Notes under the pieces: generated by a model
What the model was told of the DNA's origin: nothing
Databases searched by the model: none
What the model saw: the letters and a program-made list of their open reading frames with translations, nothing else
In this document: one piece after another, positions 31,541 to 42,960 of the stretch
Layout of the letters: every line of letters begins with the position of its first letter
Numbering within the stretch: the stretch's first letter is position 1
Assembly: GCA_950295325.1 (NCBI GenBank)
Contig: OX485809.1
Location: 19,420,144 to 19,484,143, forward strand
Source: Polytrichum commune
Lineage: Eukaryota; Streptophyta; Polytrichopsida; Polytrichales; Polytrichaceae
Length of the DNA stretch: 64,000 nucleotides
Direction: 5' to 3'
Position numbers and translations under genes: made by a program

Positions 31541-32620
31541 CTAAAGGATTTCTTCAATGCTAGTATGAAGGGAATCCCTTTGACAATCAGTGCAAAGAGT
31601 GTTTCTAATTTAGTGGTTGCAACCAAAAAATCAGGGTGCAGATAATCCTATTGGATTCATCTGAACCTCAAAAGACAACCCAGGTGGAATTATGTAGATT
31701 GTCTCCTCAAGAATGCGCATCTGTGATATTTGAGTTCAAATATTTTCTTGAATTTTGATGAGGTTGAAACTGCTTGGATATGGTGTATACTGCTAGTGGA
31801 TATGCTCTGAGTTGAAATGTAAATGTAGTGAGTTCAAGGAAGTCTTCAATTCTAGTGTGAAGAGATTTCCTTCGACAATCAGTGCAAACAGTGTTTTTAA
31901 CTTAGTGGTTGCAACAAAAGATTAGGGTTCAGATAATCCTATTGGAGTCATCTGAGCTTTCAAAGGACAACTCAGGTACAATTCTGCACATTGTCTCCTC
32001 AGGAATGCGCATCCTATGATGAGTTTAAATATTTTCGTGAGTTCTGATGAGGTTGGAACTGCTTCAACATGGTGTATAATGCCAGTGGATCATATGCTCT
32101 GAGTTGAAATCAAGTTATGAGTTCAAGGATCTCTTCAATTCTAGTGTGAGGACAATTCCTTTGGCAATCAGTGCAGAGAGTGTTTCCAATTCAGTGGTTG
32201 CAACAAAAGATTGCTGGATTCATCTGAAACTTCAACCCCTCAAAGACCACTCAGGTACAGTTATGCAGTTCCTGTGGTGTTTGAGTTGCAATATATTCTT
32301 GAATCTTGATGAGCGTGGCAAAAGATTGGACATGGTGTATAATGTTAGTGAATTTGCACTGAGTTGAAATCAACTATGAGATCAAGGATCTCTTCAAAGC
32401 TAGTGTGAAAAGAATTTTTTTGGCAATCGTTGCACAAAGTGTTTCCAGTTCAACAAAAGAGTAGGATCAAACATTTAAAGACCACTCAGGTGTAGTCATG
32501 CAGATTTGTCTCCTCAAGAATGCACTTCCTATAGTATTTGACTTATATCTTTTGTTGAGTTTTGATGAGGTTCCCCCTTGCTTGGACATCGTGTATAATG
32601 TTTGTGGACATGCACTGAGT
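31541..32620. repeat. Degenerate tandem repeat of about 260-290 bp, four units
   Basis: Units can be anchored on TCTTCAAT..TAGTGTGA at 31551, 31843, 32132 and 32391 (spacing 292, 289, 259). Each carries CAATCAGTGCA.A.AGTGTTT, GTCTCCTCA.GAATGCGC, TTTTGATGAGGTT and GCTCTGAGTTGAAAT in the same order. Short open frames across it are incidental. Confidence 0.85.
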
Positions 32621-33465
32621 GACTCTTAATTACACCCTCTCCCATTTCAATTCTGGGAGAAGATTTATCTCCTCTTTCAAGCATATTTATTCCTGTGAGT
32701 ACTCGGAATCTTTTCTCAGCTCAGCTCGTCAACACTTTAGGTTGATGCTTGCATTTTGTAATTGAAGGTGAGTAAGCATTGTGTTAATACCAATGTACAT
32801 GTTTAAGGCTCCAGCTCAAATTCCCTTGACCTATATTTATGATCATAACTCCAATGCCAAGATTTCTTGAGTTATCCAACAAGCTTGAGCTAATCAACTT
32901 ACAGGGTGGTCACGTGGATGGAATTCTATGTTGTCTTAACATTCTGAATGTTGAATAGATGACATACTGTACTATTTGAGCGAATGGCTATTTTGCAGAT
33001 GATAATTTGAAGACTTCAAGGGGCTGGAGATTTGAAGATTGCTATTCTCCATACGCAGTAACTCATAATGCAACTTGTTTTGATCTCTTTTCTATGCACA
33101 TTGTATGTACATTGTAGTTTATAAAGATTTCAGAAGGGGGGAAACTTTTTTGTCATCGTCAACTCTATTTCATCCAGGGAGATTTTTGGGCATAATCGGT
33201 CAAGATCATTACCCTTTCACAGCGCACCGAGCAGCCCCACAGCTGGATTTGCTTATTTGAACCAACCATACAGTGAGAAATTACCTTGTAGAATTCCACA
33301 AACTATCGCTTGGCAAAAGGGAAAGGGCTTACAGGCATGCATATAAACCACAAATGAAGTTGCATGCAATCCTGTGTGGATATGGTAGATGGGCCTTATT
33401 TGGTTACTTTTTGTTGTTGGCTACATTGTATTGCTTACAATTGCAAACTTAACATGTATGTGCAT
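32621..33465. other. Unassigned AT-rich stretch
   Basis: I see no coding frame with family resemblance, RNA gene or terminal repeat here. It lies between the tandem repeat and the partial foldback arm. Confidence 0.5.
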
Positions 33466-34150
33466 CGGAGGACATTAAGTACCCCCCACGAACTTTTCGG
33501 GGGGGATATTCTGTCAGGGGCAGGGTTCGCCATTTTTTTGCACCCGCCCGAAAACTGTTGCCCGCCCGCCCGATTTCAAAAAAAAAATTGTACTTGGATT
33601 TTTGAAGGCTACTTGTCCACAAATCCCATATTGAGTGCACTTCATTTTCAAGGTCTCAAATCCAATATATATGTTCACTTCCATTGAGTAAATAAGCAAT
33701 TGACTAGATTTCATTCTCAAAATGAAACCGCCAATAAAGCATGTAATAAACTTGGAAGTCAAAAATATGACAAAATCCTCATTAGTACTGAGGTAATAAT
33801 TTTTGTCACTTCCAATTCAAAGGGACTTTCTCATTCTAAAATAAAACTATTTTTTCCGAATATTTTAATATAATCTATCATATATAATATATAATATAGT
33901 TAATACCTTCTACTATCACAAAGTTTTCATATGCATTAAACTAGTTAAGTAAGATTGAATGCAACTAAGTCTAATATATTCTGATTAATCCCAATTAAGC
34001 CCAATTAAATCAGAAAATATGCTTACCAAATTAATTAAGCCTAATTAATCATAAATTATATTTACTGGAGTTAATTCCATTTAAATCATGATTAATTTCA
34101 GTAAGTACATTTTATAATTAATTAGGCTTAATTAATTTGATTTTAATTAG
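33466..34150. mobile_element. Partial copy of the foldback element (one arm plus loop)
   Basis: It starts GGACATTAAGTACCCCCCAC and follows the left arm of the 29966-31050 element through GTTGCCCGCC, TTGAGTGCACTTCA, CCAATATATATGTTCACTT and TGAAACCG.CAATA.AGCATGTAAT. It then enters an AATTAATTA-rich loop. The second arm is missing. Identity is lower than between the two arms of the complete copy, so this is an older relative. Confidence 0.8.
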
Positions 34151-34206
34151 GATAAATAAAGATCCCATTCATTTTGAGTTGGACCAGCATAATGCCTTAG
34201 CATATC

Positions 34207-35905
34207 TTATAGAATCCTATTAACTCTCTTTGTTTGCCCATTTGTTTGAGGATGAAAAGCTATAGACATAGCTTGTTTTGTGCCCAAAACATTACAGAGT
34301 GCAATCCAAAACCGACTAGCAAATTGAATATCTCGATTACTAACTAGCTTGCTAGGAAGACCATGATCCTTATACACAAAGTCTATAAATAATTTGGATA
34401 TATATTCTACAGTAATTGTGGTCACTATGACTATAAAATGATCCATCTTACTCAATTTGTCCACATACACCAATATTGCATCATCCTCTTATTTTGTGGG
34501 AGTTAATCCAGTGATAAAATCAAGGCTACCACATTCTCACTTCCTTTCAAGAATTTCTAAAGGTTGCAATTATAACTATATTCGTTAATTTGAGACTTTC
34601 TCTTGTCTCAAATTAATATGTGGACCACAACAACATGGTCTAATGTTTGGGTCGTCCTATCTAAACCATCTTGATATGAGTTCTTAATTGGGTTCTTGAT
34701 ATGAACACCCGCTTCAAAGTATTTGCATCTTACAACATTCTCCAATATCTGTGTGATTTTATCCATGTTCTTATATATGTAATTGTCTCAAAATGCCAAA
34801 AAAGTCCCAAATTAACGAATATAGTGATTAATCTTATTATTCTTGTAGTAAAGGTTTTACTACGTTGACATACATCACATGTATTCACATAAGTCTTGAC
34901 ATCATCCCTCAATTTTGGCCACCAAAAATTGGTCTCAACATGTTTCAAGGTCTTCGTAATACCCATATGTCCATTATAAAAAACATCATGATATTCAAAA
35001 AGTAGATCTTTACAAAGGGAACCCATAGCAAATACCATAATTGCATCTGGCACCACCAAATGGCATCTTTGAAGACCAATTTTGCTAAATTAACCAGGTC
35101 CTTAAATCACGGGTCTAAAGCATACCCTGTAATGATCTTATTAAATAATTAATTGTCAAACTCAAGGGGATTTTTTCTAGTGTTGTAATTTTCATGGGAA
35201 CACTCCTCCCAGTGTCGGCCGCCACATGTTGGAAGCTACGACTTGAAGTGCTTCTTGTCAGTAAGGCTAACCTAACCCATATTTCATCTAATAAGTCCTT
35301 GCTTAATGGATTGGCGATATTGCACTTCCCAAGAAGATACTCCCATTAATAATAAAAAGTTTGTTCCAAATACTCTAACCACCAAGCTTGATGCCTTGAC
35401 TTTAGATAGGTTAATGGATTGTGATATGTAATCATTACACATTTTGAAACTTCTAAATAACAACGTCATGTTCGTAAGGCATGCATAACGGCTATTAATT
35501 CTTGTTCACATGTGGTATAATTTCTTTTGGCATGTGTAAGTTTGCGTTTTTCAAACGCAATTGGCCTACCATTCTATAAAATAATTGTCCATGTATCACA
35601 AAAAAAACATCACGTATGACTTCAAATCTTTTACCAAATATTGGTAAATTTAGAACGAGCACGTGAATTAACGCATACTTAACACCTTCAAATGACTCTT
35701 AACATTAATAAGTCCAAATGTACTTCACATTTTTTTTTATCAAATGAATCAAAGGGGCAACTAAGGTTGAATAACCTGAAATGAATCAACAGAAATAATT
35801 ACTAAGACCCAATAATGAACGTAATTGACTTACATCGTTAGGCTTTGTCCATCTAATCATCGTATCAATCTTTCGAGGGTCGATCTTAATCCCATCCTTA
35901 CCCAC
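34207..35905 (-). pseudogene. pol: Decayed Ty3/Gypsy pol (RT C-terminus, RNase H, integrase)
   Basis: From right to left: the end of reverse transcriptase (GIKIDPRKIDTMIRWTKPND..QLRSLLGLSNY, 35820-35905); RNase H relic (RPIAFEKRKLTHAKRNYTTC, about 35500-35560); integrase zinc-binding domain (HMGITKTLKHVETNFWWPKL...CDVCQRSK, 34830-35059); and integrase core (HGLPSKLVSNRDIQFASRFW...FHPQTNGQTKRVNR, 34207-34473). The third catalytic residue of the integrase, normally Glu in GQTE, is Lys here. Multiple frame breaks occur, and a MITE separates the two integrase domains. The reverse transcriptase is cut at 35905 by the LTR that begins there. Confidence 0.9.
34575..34829. mobile_element. MITE of about 255 bp inside the pol relic
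   Basis: The terminal inverted repeats are ACTATATTCGTTAATTTGAG at the left and the complement of CCCAAATTAACGAATATAGT at the right, about 24 bp with one or two mismatches. It interrupts the integrase between the zinc-binding and core domains. A clear target duplication could not be fixed by eye. The right end matches the sequence at 19967-19986. Confidence 0.75.
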
Positions 35906-36106
35906 TGTGGTGTTTTTTAGCTCCCCCCTCCGAGGGAGCCTAAAAGTACCGCACAAGCCCTTTGGTGAGGGTGGCCTACCTTAGCATGTGTCTAAGCCGA
36001 ACCCAGATGTTATGATATTACATGAGTGCTTCGGTTTGTGAAGGGAATTGGTAATTTCATCGTATCATTTCAGTAGGTTATACGTACATCTTAAGCATCT
36101 CAAGTG

Positions 36107-36115
36107 ATTATCTAA
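36107..36115. repeat. MULE target-site duplication, left
   Basis: ATTATCTAA, identical to 38805-38813. Confidence 0.9.
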
Positions 36116-38804
36116 GGATCTCTGTATTTTAGTGCTACGAGCGTTTGTAGGACGCCTCCCGCGGGCAGCGTTCATGCTCGGGCAGCCCGTTCCTGTCCTC
36201 CCGTCCCGACCCGTCTTACCTGCCCGACTTGGCCTTCCTGCCCGTGTCCAACTGTCCACCCGTCTGTCCATCCGTCCATCCGGCCGTTCATCCGGCCGTT
36301 CATCCGTCATATCCATCTCCACCACTACCCCACACCGAACCCGACCTCCGTCATTCTTCCTTGTTCACACCACTAGACAGCTCCGGAGCGAGTGAGGAAA
36401 TTGGGAAAGGTTGTTGCATTGCTAGTTTAGGATTTGGAAGAGTTGTAACTTTAGTCGATGTTGTTGTAGTCGCCCGCCATGGAGGTGGACATTGTGGATC
36501 TGGGAGGGAAATGTGTTTATTTTGAAGAAGGGTTTGATTTTGTAATAGAGGAGGCCACGGAAGATCTACAGGACAGACAGGGTTTAGTTTCAGATCTAGA
36601 AATTCTTCCGTCATTCTTCTGTCATTCTTCCTTGCTCACGCCACTGGACAGCTTCGGAGCGAATGAGGAAGTTGGGGAAAGGCTGTTGCATTGCTAGTTT
36701 AGGATTTGGAAGAGTTGTAACTTTGATCGACGTTGTCCTAGTCGATCGCCATGGAGGTGGGCATTGTGGATCTAGGAGGGAATTGTGTCTCTTTCGAAGA
36801 AGGATTTGATTTTGTCATAGAGGAGGTCACGGAAGATCTACAGGACGGACATGGTTTAGTTTCAGATCTGGAAATTCCTGCCATGATGGACGGTTATGAG
36901 GACAGGCGATTGTACCTGCTAGTTTCCGATCTGGAAGTTATGAGGACATGCAATGGGTTTGAGGCCATGCAGGCTGAGGCCTCGTCCTGGATGAGAGTTT
37001 GTTTCTGGAACGTCTGCTTGGATATGTTGGCTATGGACAAAGAGGATGATCTTCGTGTCCTGTGGTTGGACGCGTCAAAGGATACAAATTTTGGTGGTGG
37101 AAGGCGAGTGCAATGCAATCGTTGATAACGTTGTGGAGTTTAGTGTTATTTCTTAGAATAGTGGTGTGGGATGTTACAATAAGACAAGGTAGAACCAATG
37201 TAAGGTTGAATCATAATAGGACACAATTATGATAGGTGAGAGCCATTACATGTCCACTTCGGACACATGAGTATTGATACATTGGCCCTACCCATTTTCA
37301 ATAAAGTGTCATTGTTTGTTGGATTTTCAATGTAAATGAAACTTCGGCAATTGGGAATTTTCGGAAAACAAGCAATTTAGTAAAATATGACAGGACATGT
37401 ACAACATTGGTGTCCTGGAAAGACTTTATGCCTTTTTCATTGAATTCAGTAACATTGTAATATATCCTATCAATGTCATATATCAATCTATGCAACATCC
37501 ATTGTTTTCAGTGTTGTCCTAACATAATCTAAACTCCCATGACAGGCTTGTCCAACCTTGTTGAAATGGTTAATTTTATGGTATTGAATTTCACATAATG
37601 TGTTGTCCATATACAGTTGTTTCGCCACAAAATTGCATTGGCATCCTCGCTTAGAGGTTAGACTGGCTTACAATCTACTTGCCCTCCTTTGCTTTGTCTG
37701 TCATATTGGGAGTGGTTGCCCTGTAAGACTTTTAGGACAGCTTGTATCAAAGTGAGAGGCTGTAGAAACAACTGGACAACTAAATGTGGAACAAGAGGTG
37801 TCTTTGTACTATTTTGTTTTTCCACTGTCCTAGCATCTAGGGTTGATCCTACCCCGTCCTTGGTTGATTTTCTCCTCCCAAGAAATGTTTGTCCTGTCAA
37901 AGGGCCCAGGGGGTGGGATCTGCAACCTCGCCCACATATTTTCAAGAGTTACATCCCGCACCCTAAACCTTTCTTATGCACCAGCTTTCAAGCACGTATT
38001 GGTGTCCTTGTGGACGATTGTGCTTGCAGGAATTTCCAGATCTGAAACTAAACCATGTTCGTCCTGTAGATCTTCCGTGACCTCCTCTATGACAAAATCA
38101 AATCCTTCTTTGAAAGAGACACAATTCCCTCCTAGATCCATAATGCCCACCTCCATGGCGATCGACTAGGACAACGTCGATCAAAGTTACAACTCTTCCA
38201 AATCCTAAACTAGCAATGCAATAGCCTTTCCCCAGCTTCCTCATTCACTCCGAAGCTGTCCAGTGGCGTGAGCAAAGAAGAATGACGGAAGAATGACAGA
38301 AGAATTTCCAGATCTGAAACTAAACCCTGTCCGTCTTGTAGATCTTCCGTGGCCTCCTCTATTACAAAATCAAACCCTTCTTCAAAATAAACACATTTCC
38401 TTCCCAGATCCACAATGTCCACCTCCATGGCGGGCAACTACAACAACATCGATAAAAGTTACAACTCTTCCAAATCCTAAACTAGCAATGCAACAACCTT
38501 TCCCAATTTCCTCACTCGCTCCGGAGTTGTCTAGTGGCGTGAACAAGGAAGAATGACGGAGTTCGGGTTCGGTGTGGGGTAGTGGTGGAGACGGATATGA
38601 CGGATGGACAGACGGGTGGACAGACGCGTGAATAGCTGGACAGGCGGAAGGCCGCGTCGGGCAGGATGGAGGACACGGGCAGGAAGGCCAAGTCGGGCAG
38701 GTAAGACGGGTCGGGTCGGGAGGACAAGAACGGGCTGCCCGAGCATGAATGCTGCCCGCGGGAGGCGTCCTACAAACGCTCGTAGCACTAAAATACAGAG
38801 ATCC
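36116..38804. mobile_element. Non-autonomous Mutator-like element (MULE), 2,689 bp
   Basis: The ends are GGATCTCTGTATTTTAGTGC and its complement, with terminal inverted repeats of about 780 bp (36116 to about 36895 versus about 38030 to 38804) and an exact 9-bp target duplication ATTATCTAA. Both features are diagnostic of MULEs. The outer arm is C/G-rich with CCGTCC(A/C)TCCGGCC-type short repeats. The inner arm holds two 272-bp tandem units, each with a short frame beginning MEV(D/G)IVDLGG. The internal 1.1 kb (36896-38030) has a frame of 124 codons (36751-37125) without a recognised domain. No MULE transposase, so it depends on a partner element. Nested in the second LTR copy. Confidence 0.9.
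36360..36900 (+). repeat. 272-bp tandem repeat inside the MULE arm with conserved short frames
   Basis: The two units (ATGGAGGTGG starts at 36479 and 36751) each encode MEV.IVDLGG.CV.FEEGFDFVIEE.TEDLQD..GLVSDLEI. The opposite arm repeats both units in inverted order (minus-strand frames from 38437 and 38156). Amino-acid agreement across the four copies is high. Either arm homogenisation or a captured exon fragment (Pack-MULE) would explain it. Confidence 0.75.
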
Positions 38805-38813
38805 ATTATCTAA
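38805..38813. repeat. MULE target-site duplication, right
   Basis: ATTATCTAA, identical to 36107-36115. Confidence 0.9.
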
Positions 38814-41520
38814 GCTACATCAATTTTCCTAATCTAATGCTAAACTATCATAGTCTACGCACAAACGCACCAACCTTGGGATCAAGACAACCTAAACCTA
38901 ATGAATGAAATAACTTAGTCTACACTTTATGTGTGTGGCTTTAGTTATTCTTTGTTCAAATTGACGGAACAACGAGTGGACTTGCTTAATCAATTCGGCC
39001 ACATCTAATTATTTACCTCTTATGAATAAAATTCTCTAAACGGGGGGATCGTAATTAAGTCTCACCCTCTCAATTTTCCTTCTTAATTTATGGTTGATTG
39101 AACAAAGCCTATATTACTAGTTTGGTGCATACCCTAACCCGAGCCTTTCAAGGCCTTGAGCGGGTCTCTTGAAGATTGATTAACATGGACACATTTTAAT
39201 CTTTAGTGCCGGAGGGGATAGTGTCAATCCTCCGAATTAAGATTCCAATTGGTTTTTCTCCCACAGGGGTTATACAAATTTTGTTGGCTATTAATTAGTT
39301 TACCATGGTTTGACTACAAAATTTTAACTTAATGGGACCAGGGAATAAGACAACATGTTGCACGATATTTAAGAGTTGGGACCAACAACATGATGGTCGT
39401 AGGTCGTTACTTCCACCTGACCACATACAACACGCATAAGCTTAATGGTTATGTCGGAAATCAACATGATTTCATCACACACGAACGAGCTATGAACGGA
39501 AAAGCTACTACCACAACACTTATATGGAAGGCTTTACACACATGGGAGTTGGAAATCCCCCCTCGGGTGCTAACCCCCTAGCCTTACATGGATAATTGGG
39601 TTGGGTTAGAATTTACATTTGTTGCGCTCCTTCTAATCCTAAATTGAAAAATGTAAGGTTAAAGAATTTACCAGTTGACTCTCATCTTGGCTTGGCAATG
39701 GTCGGTAATGATATCCCTTATTTTTTACCACTTTCTTTTTTACTTTTATGCATGATAGTTTTTTTTTCTCAACCCCTTTCCTCACACTCCAAGATCACAC
39801 ATGTTTGAGAAGAAAATTCGGACTTCTCAACTCTTACCCATTATGAAAATTGTAAGCAATATGCAACCACTATGCCTTTGGCAAAAAAGCAAGTTGCAAC
39901 TGCCAAGTCATGCCAATAAATAATTACCAAGAGGATTTATAGGACTCCTCTTAGTGGAGTTTGGAGGTTTCTTCTATTTTTTCTCAGTCTTTTCTACGAG
40001 CTTAACTCTTCCATGAGATAGAGTCGAATTTAAGTTGATTGTCTCTTCACTTTTTTCTCTACGAATAAAGAGTTATTTTTGCTTGCAATACAGGGATGGT
40101 CACACAGTTCAATCAACTTTTATTATATAGTCAGTGAGGTGCGGCCGGTGCGGTATAGCCAATGTGGTGCGGCTAGTGCGGTGCGAATACACATTTAATC
40201 TTAATAGATTATCTCGATTTATGAGGCAAGGTCTATATCCCGAATGTATGTTTTGTGGGGTAAAGTCTAAGTCCGGATCGAACAGAGAAGTCTGAACAAA
40301 TGTTATGAAGCAAAGGAATGATTTTGGTTTAAACATGAATCGCATTTAGTTTGTCGTTTGTCGAGAAAGAAGATTGAAATATGCGCGAAATAGTTCGACT
40401 TGAGGTTTGTATGGAATAATTTGAACAATATTCTCTATAAAATTCTACGTGTTTCAATACGGAATCTTTATTCCAAGCCACGAGCATTGACCCAACTTCA
40501 ACTCTCGGCCACCCACAACATCTACTAATATTTTCCAAGCTTAAATGGACAAATATTTTCTTGATTGAATAGATAAATAAATTGATCTTCACACACCCCT
40601 CAAATATCGAACCTTGAATTAGTCGTGAGAACAACTTGGTGGATGGGTATCCGACTGGCGATAGGCCTTCTCTTACCTAGATCTTCATTCATTCATTATT
40701 TATTTGTTTACTTATTTATTCATTTATTAGGCAATATAAAACTCATAAAAAACATATTCAGATAATTGAAACTTAAATATTCAACGGTTTTGGAAAGCCG
40801 GCCTAAGCGACTCTAAGGGGATAGACACATTTTCACTAAAATCCTCACAACTTTTGCTTATAAACTTTAAATGAAACAAATTTTGGGTTTTTGAAAATTT
40901 TACAATAACACCTATAACTCCTCAAAATATCAAAACAATTTCATATTTCATCTTCAAAATATAAGCTTACAAAGTCAATGCTTACAGATTGAAAGGCAGT
41001 TGAGATACCTTTACTCAAACACTTATAACTTCTACTCACTAACTCTGATTTTAACAAGCTAACGTTTGTTGCAGAGCTAAATTTACGGGAAAAATTCACT
41101 CAAAATCTAAGAACTAAGTTATAAATTTTTCATTTATTACACTCAATTGAAAATAAGGCAGCAACTTAGGGATGTGTAAAAAAATACAGTAACTTATTCA
41201 CAATAATTCTAATAACAAAAACATGGTTTACGTCCACAATGGAAGATGGAGAGAGATGGTTTTTTTTAGGGGGAGAAAATTTGTTTATTTTATTTAGAAT
41301 TTTAGAGGACTTTGCTGTACGAAGTAAAGAGATAATTATGAGGAGAAGAGGGGATTTTTATCCCCCTTCAATGAAGGGTTAGGCTCCCCCTTCCTTCCAT
41401 TCACCGAGGGGTCCTTTCCCTTGAATAATAAAGACCAACCCCTCGGTGGTGAATACAGGGGGCAACGCCACATCGCAACTCACTTGCCCAAACCCTAATA
41501 AAAGATTTGTTAATTTAGTT

Positions 41521-42240
41521 TGAATTTGAATTTTGGTTGGCAATGGTAGGCACATGGCTCCGTTACTTTAGTTCGCAAATTCCTTACACACGTGGTCGTC
41601 ACCTTCATTTTTTTTCCTTAGCCGTTTCCAAAATTATTCATTTTTTGCCACCTCTTTGTTTTTGTCAATGAAATGTTTGTTTAAATTGGTTGCATCCAAT
41701 TTAAGCTACCTACTTACTATCTCACTGCTTAGTATTTCCGATTCAAATAAAGGGCTTTCCCTTTATCCCTTTGGTTCCTAATTGTTTACTTGTTCAAGAT
41801 TTTTACCCCAAGAGTAAAATACATCCAACCAACCTCGTAGGGTCTTTCTTTCAAAGTCATATTAATCTAAATGATTCTTTGGCTAATTTTTCCTACTAAT
41901 AATCTATTGTTTTTGCTTAAAGCCTTCAATTGTAAGTCTTTTTGCCGTTGGGGACAAATTTGAGGCTCACACCCACTACATAGCCAAGCTATTTTAATTC
42001 ACTTTTTACAAAGTGACATATACATTGTAGATAGTTTTTGAGGTTGGGTTCCAATTAAGAAACCCACACAGGGAAGACTAAATGAGTGTCAGGGTTCACA
42101 TCTAGGGATCACCATTAAGTTAATTGATAGATCACAAGGGAATTAAGATAAATTTAGGATAACAAATCCAGGGAAAATGACTTCTAGAATGAATTTTAGG
42201 ACATGTCTTATTAAGGTTGAAGGTCACTCACGGCAGTATA
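41521..42240. other. Unassigned spacer after the LTR
   Basis: No gene seen. The segment CAGGGAAGACTAAATGAGTGTCAGG (about 42058-42082) recurs almost unchanged at about 43994-44018, so this is dispersed repeat DNA. Confidence 0.5.
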
Positions 42241-42960
42241 TGCAATTGCTCAATCACTCCCTTACAACCCACTCTCGTCAGTAACATCACTCTTATGGTG
42301 ATTTGGCAACACAGAGAGTCGCGGCTCAACAATAGTCTTTTGAGTACGCCATAGTCTTATGCACACAAGGCCAAAGATCCTTGCTTTAGTCCAAAGTCTC
42401 TTCCAACGGTAACCAGTGACCATAAGCCATAACACTTGTTAGATAACACTGCCACTCTATCGCTATTACATTCCTGTAATTGCAATTTGAATTAATTAAA
42501 CTTAGTGTTATTATGTTCAATCTCCTCTTATTACTTCATAATTGGCAAAACAACGTTCAACTTAATATTTTCTAAGTTAAGTTGTTATGATTTGCAAAAG
42601 TTTAGTTACAAGTGACACGAGCTAAGCGAACCAGAACTAAGCGATTGAGTCTAATCCCTAGGACCATAGTCTAGCAAGTATCGACCATAGTATGAGAGCC
42701 ATCCATAGTCTGAGTGACCAGTCACTAGTAACCAAATCCAAGTAACGAGTCTCAAAGGAAGGCCATAGTCCGAGTAACAATCATCAGTAACCAATAAGCG
42801 TATTGTTCTCGAAGACGTACCTGGTGTCTACTCCTTTTATCCTGGCTCTTAGCAGCTTTCCCAATCGCTATGGGATAAGCCTTCCCCTCTTTCCCGCTAC
42901 CACGGCTCCATGTACGTACACGAAGACTCATCGCTACCGCACCATTTGAGTTCGTGAACG
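42241..42960. repeat. Diverged direct repeat, copy A (partner near 46.6-47.4 kb)
   Basis: Shared landmarks in the same order are AGAGTCGCGGCTCAACAATAGT (42316) with GGGAGTCACGGCTCAGCAATAG (46677), and CCCAATCGCTATGGGATAA (42859) with CCCAACCGCTATGGGATAA (47350). Offsets of about 4.36 and 4.49 kb suggest two long repeats of one retroelement. Words of the CCATAGTC type are frequent here (42349, 42670, 42708, 42765). Confidence 0.6.

Larger units (their letters stand above)
35906..41520 (-). repeat. Second copy of the long LTR, split by a MULE
   Basis: 35906-36106 and 38814 to about 41520 match the left LTR in order: TGTGGT edge, CCGAGGGAGCCTAAAAGT block (35929), GACGCACCA-like block (38858), TCTCTAAACGGGGGGAT (39032), GCGGGTCTCTTG (39159), AATGGGACCAGGG (39332), CTTCTAATCCTAAAT (39629) and the C-rich CCCCTC region (41340-41520). 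It cuts into a pol gene at 35905 and has no gag next to it, so it is probably a solo LTR. Its right end is uncertain. Open frames within it (39390-39808, 40109-40634) are not convincing genes. Confidence 0.7.
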
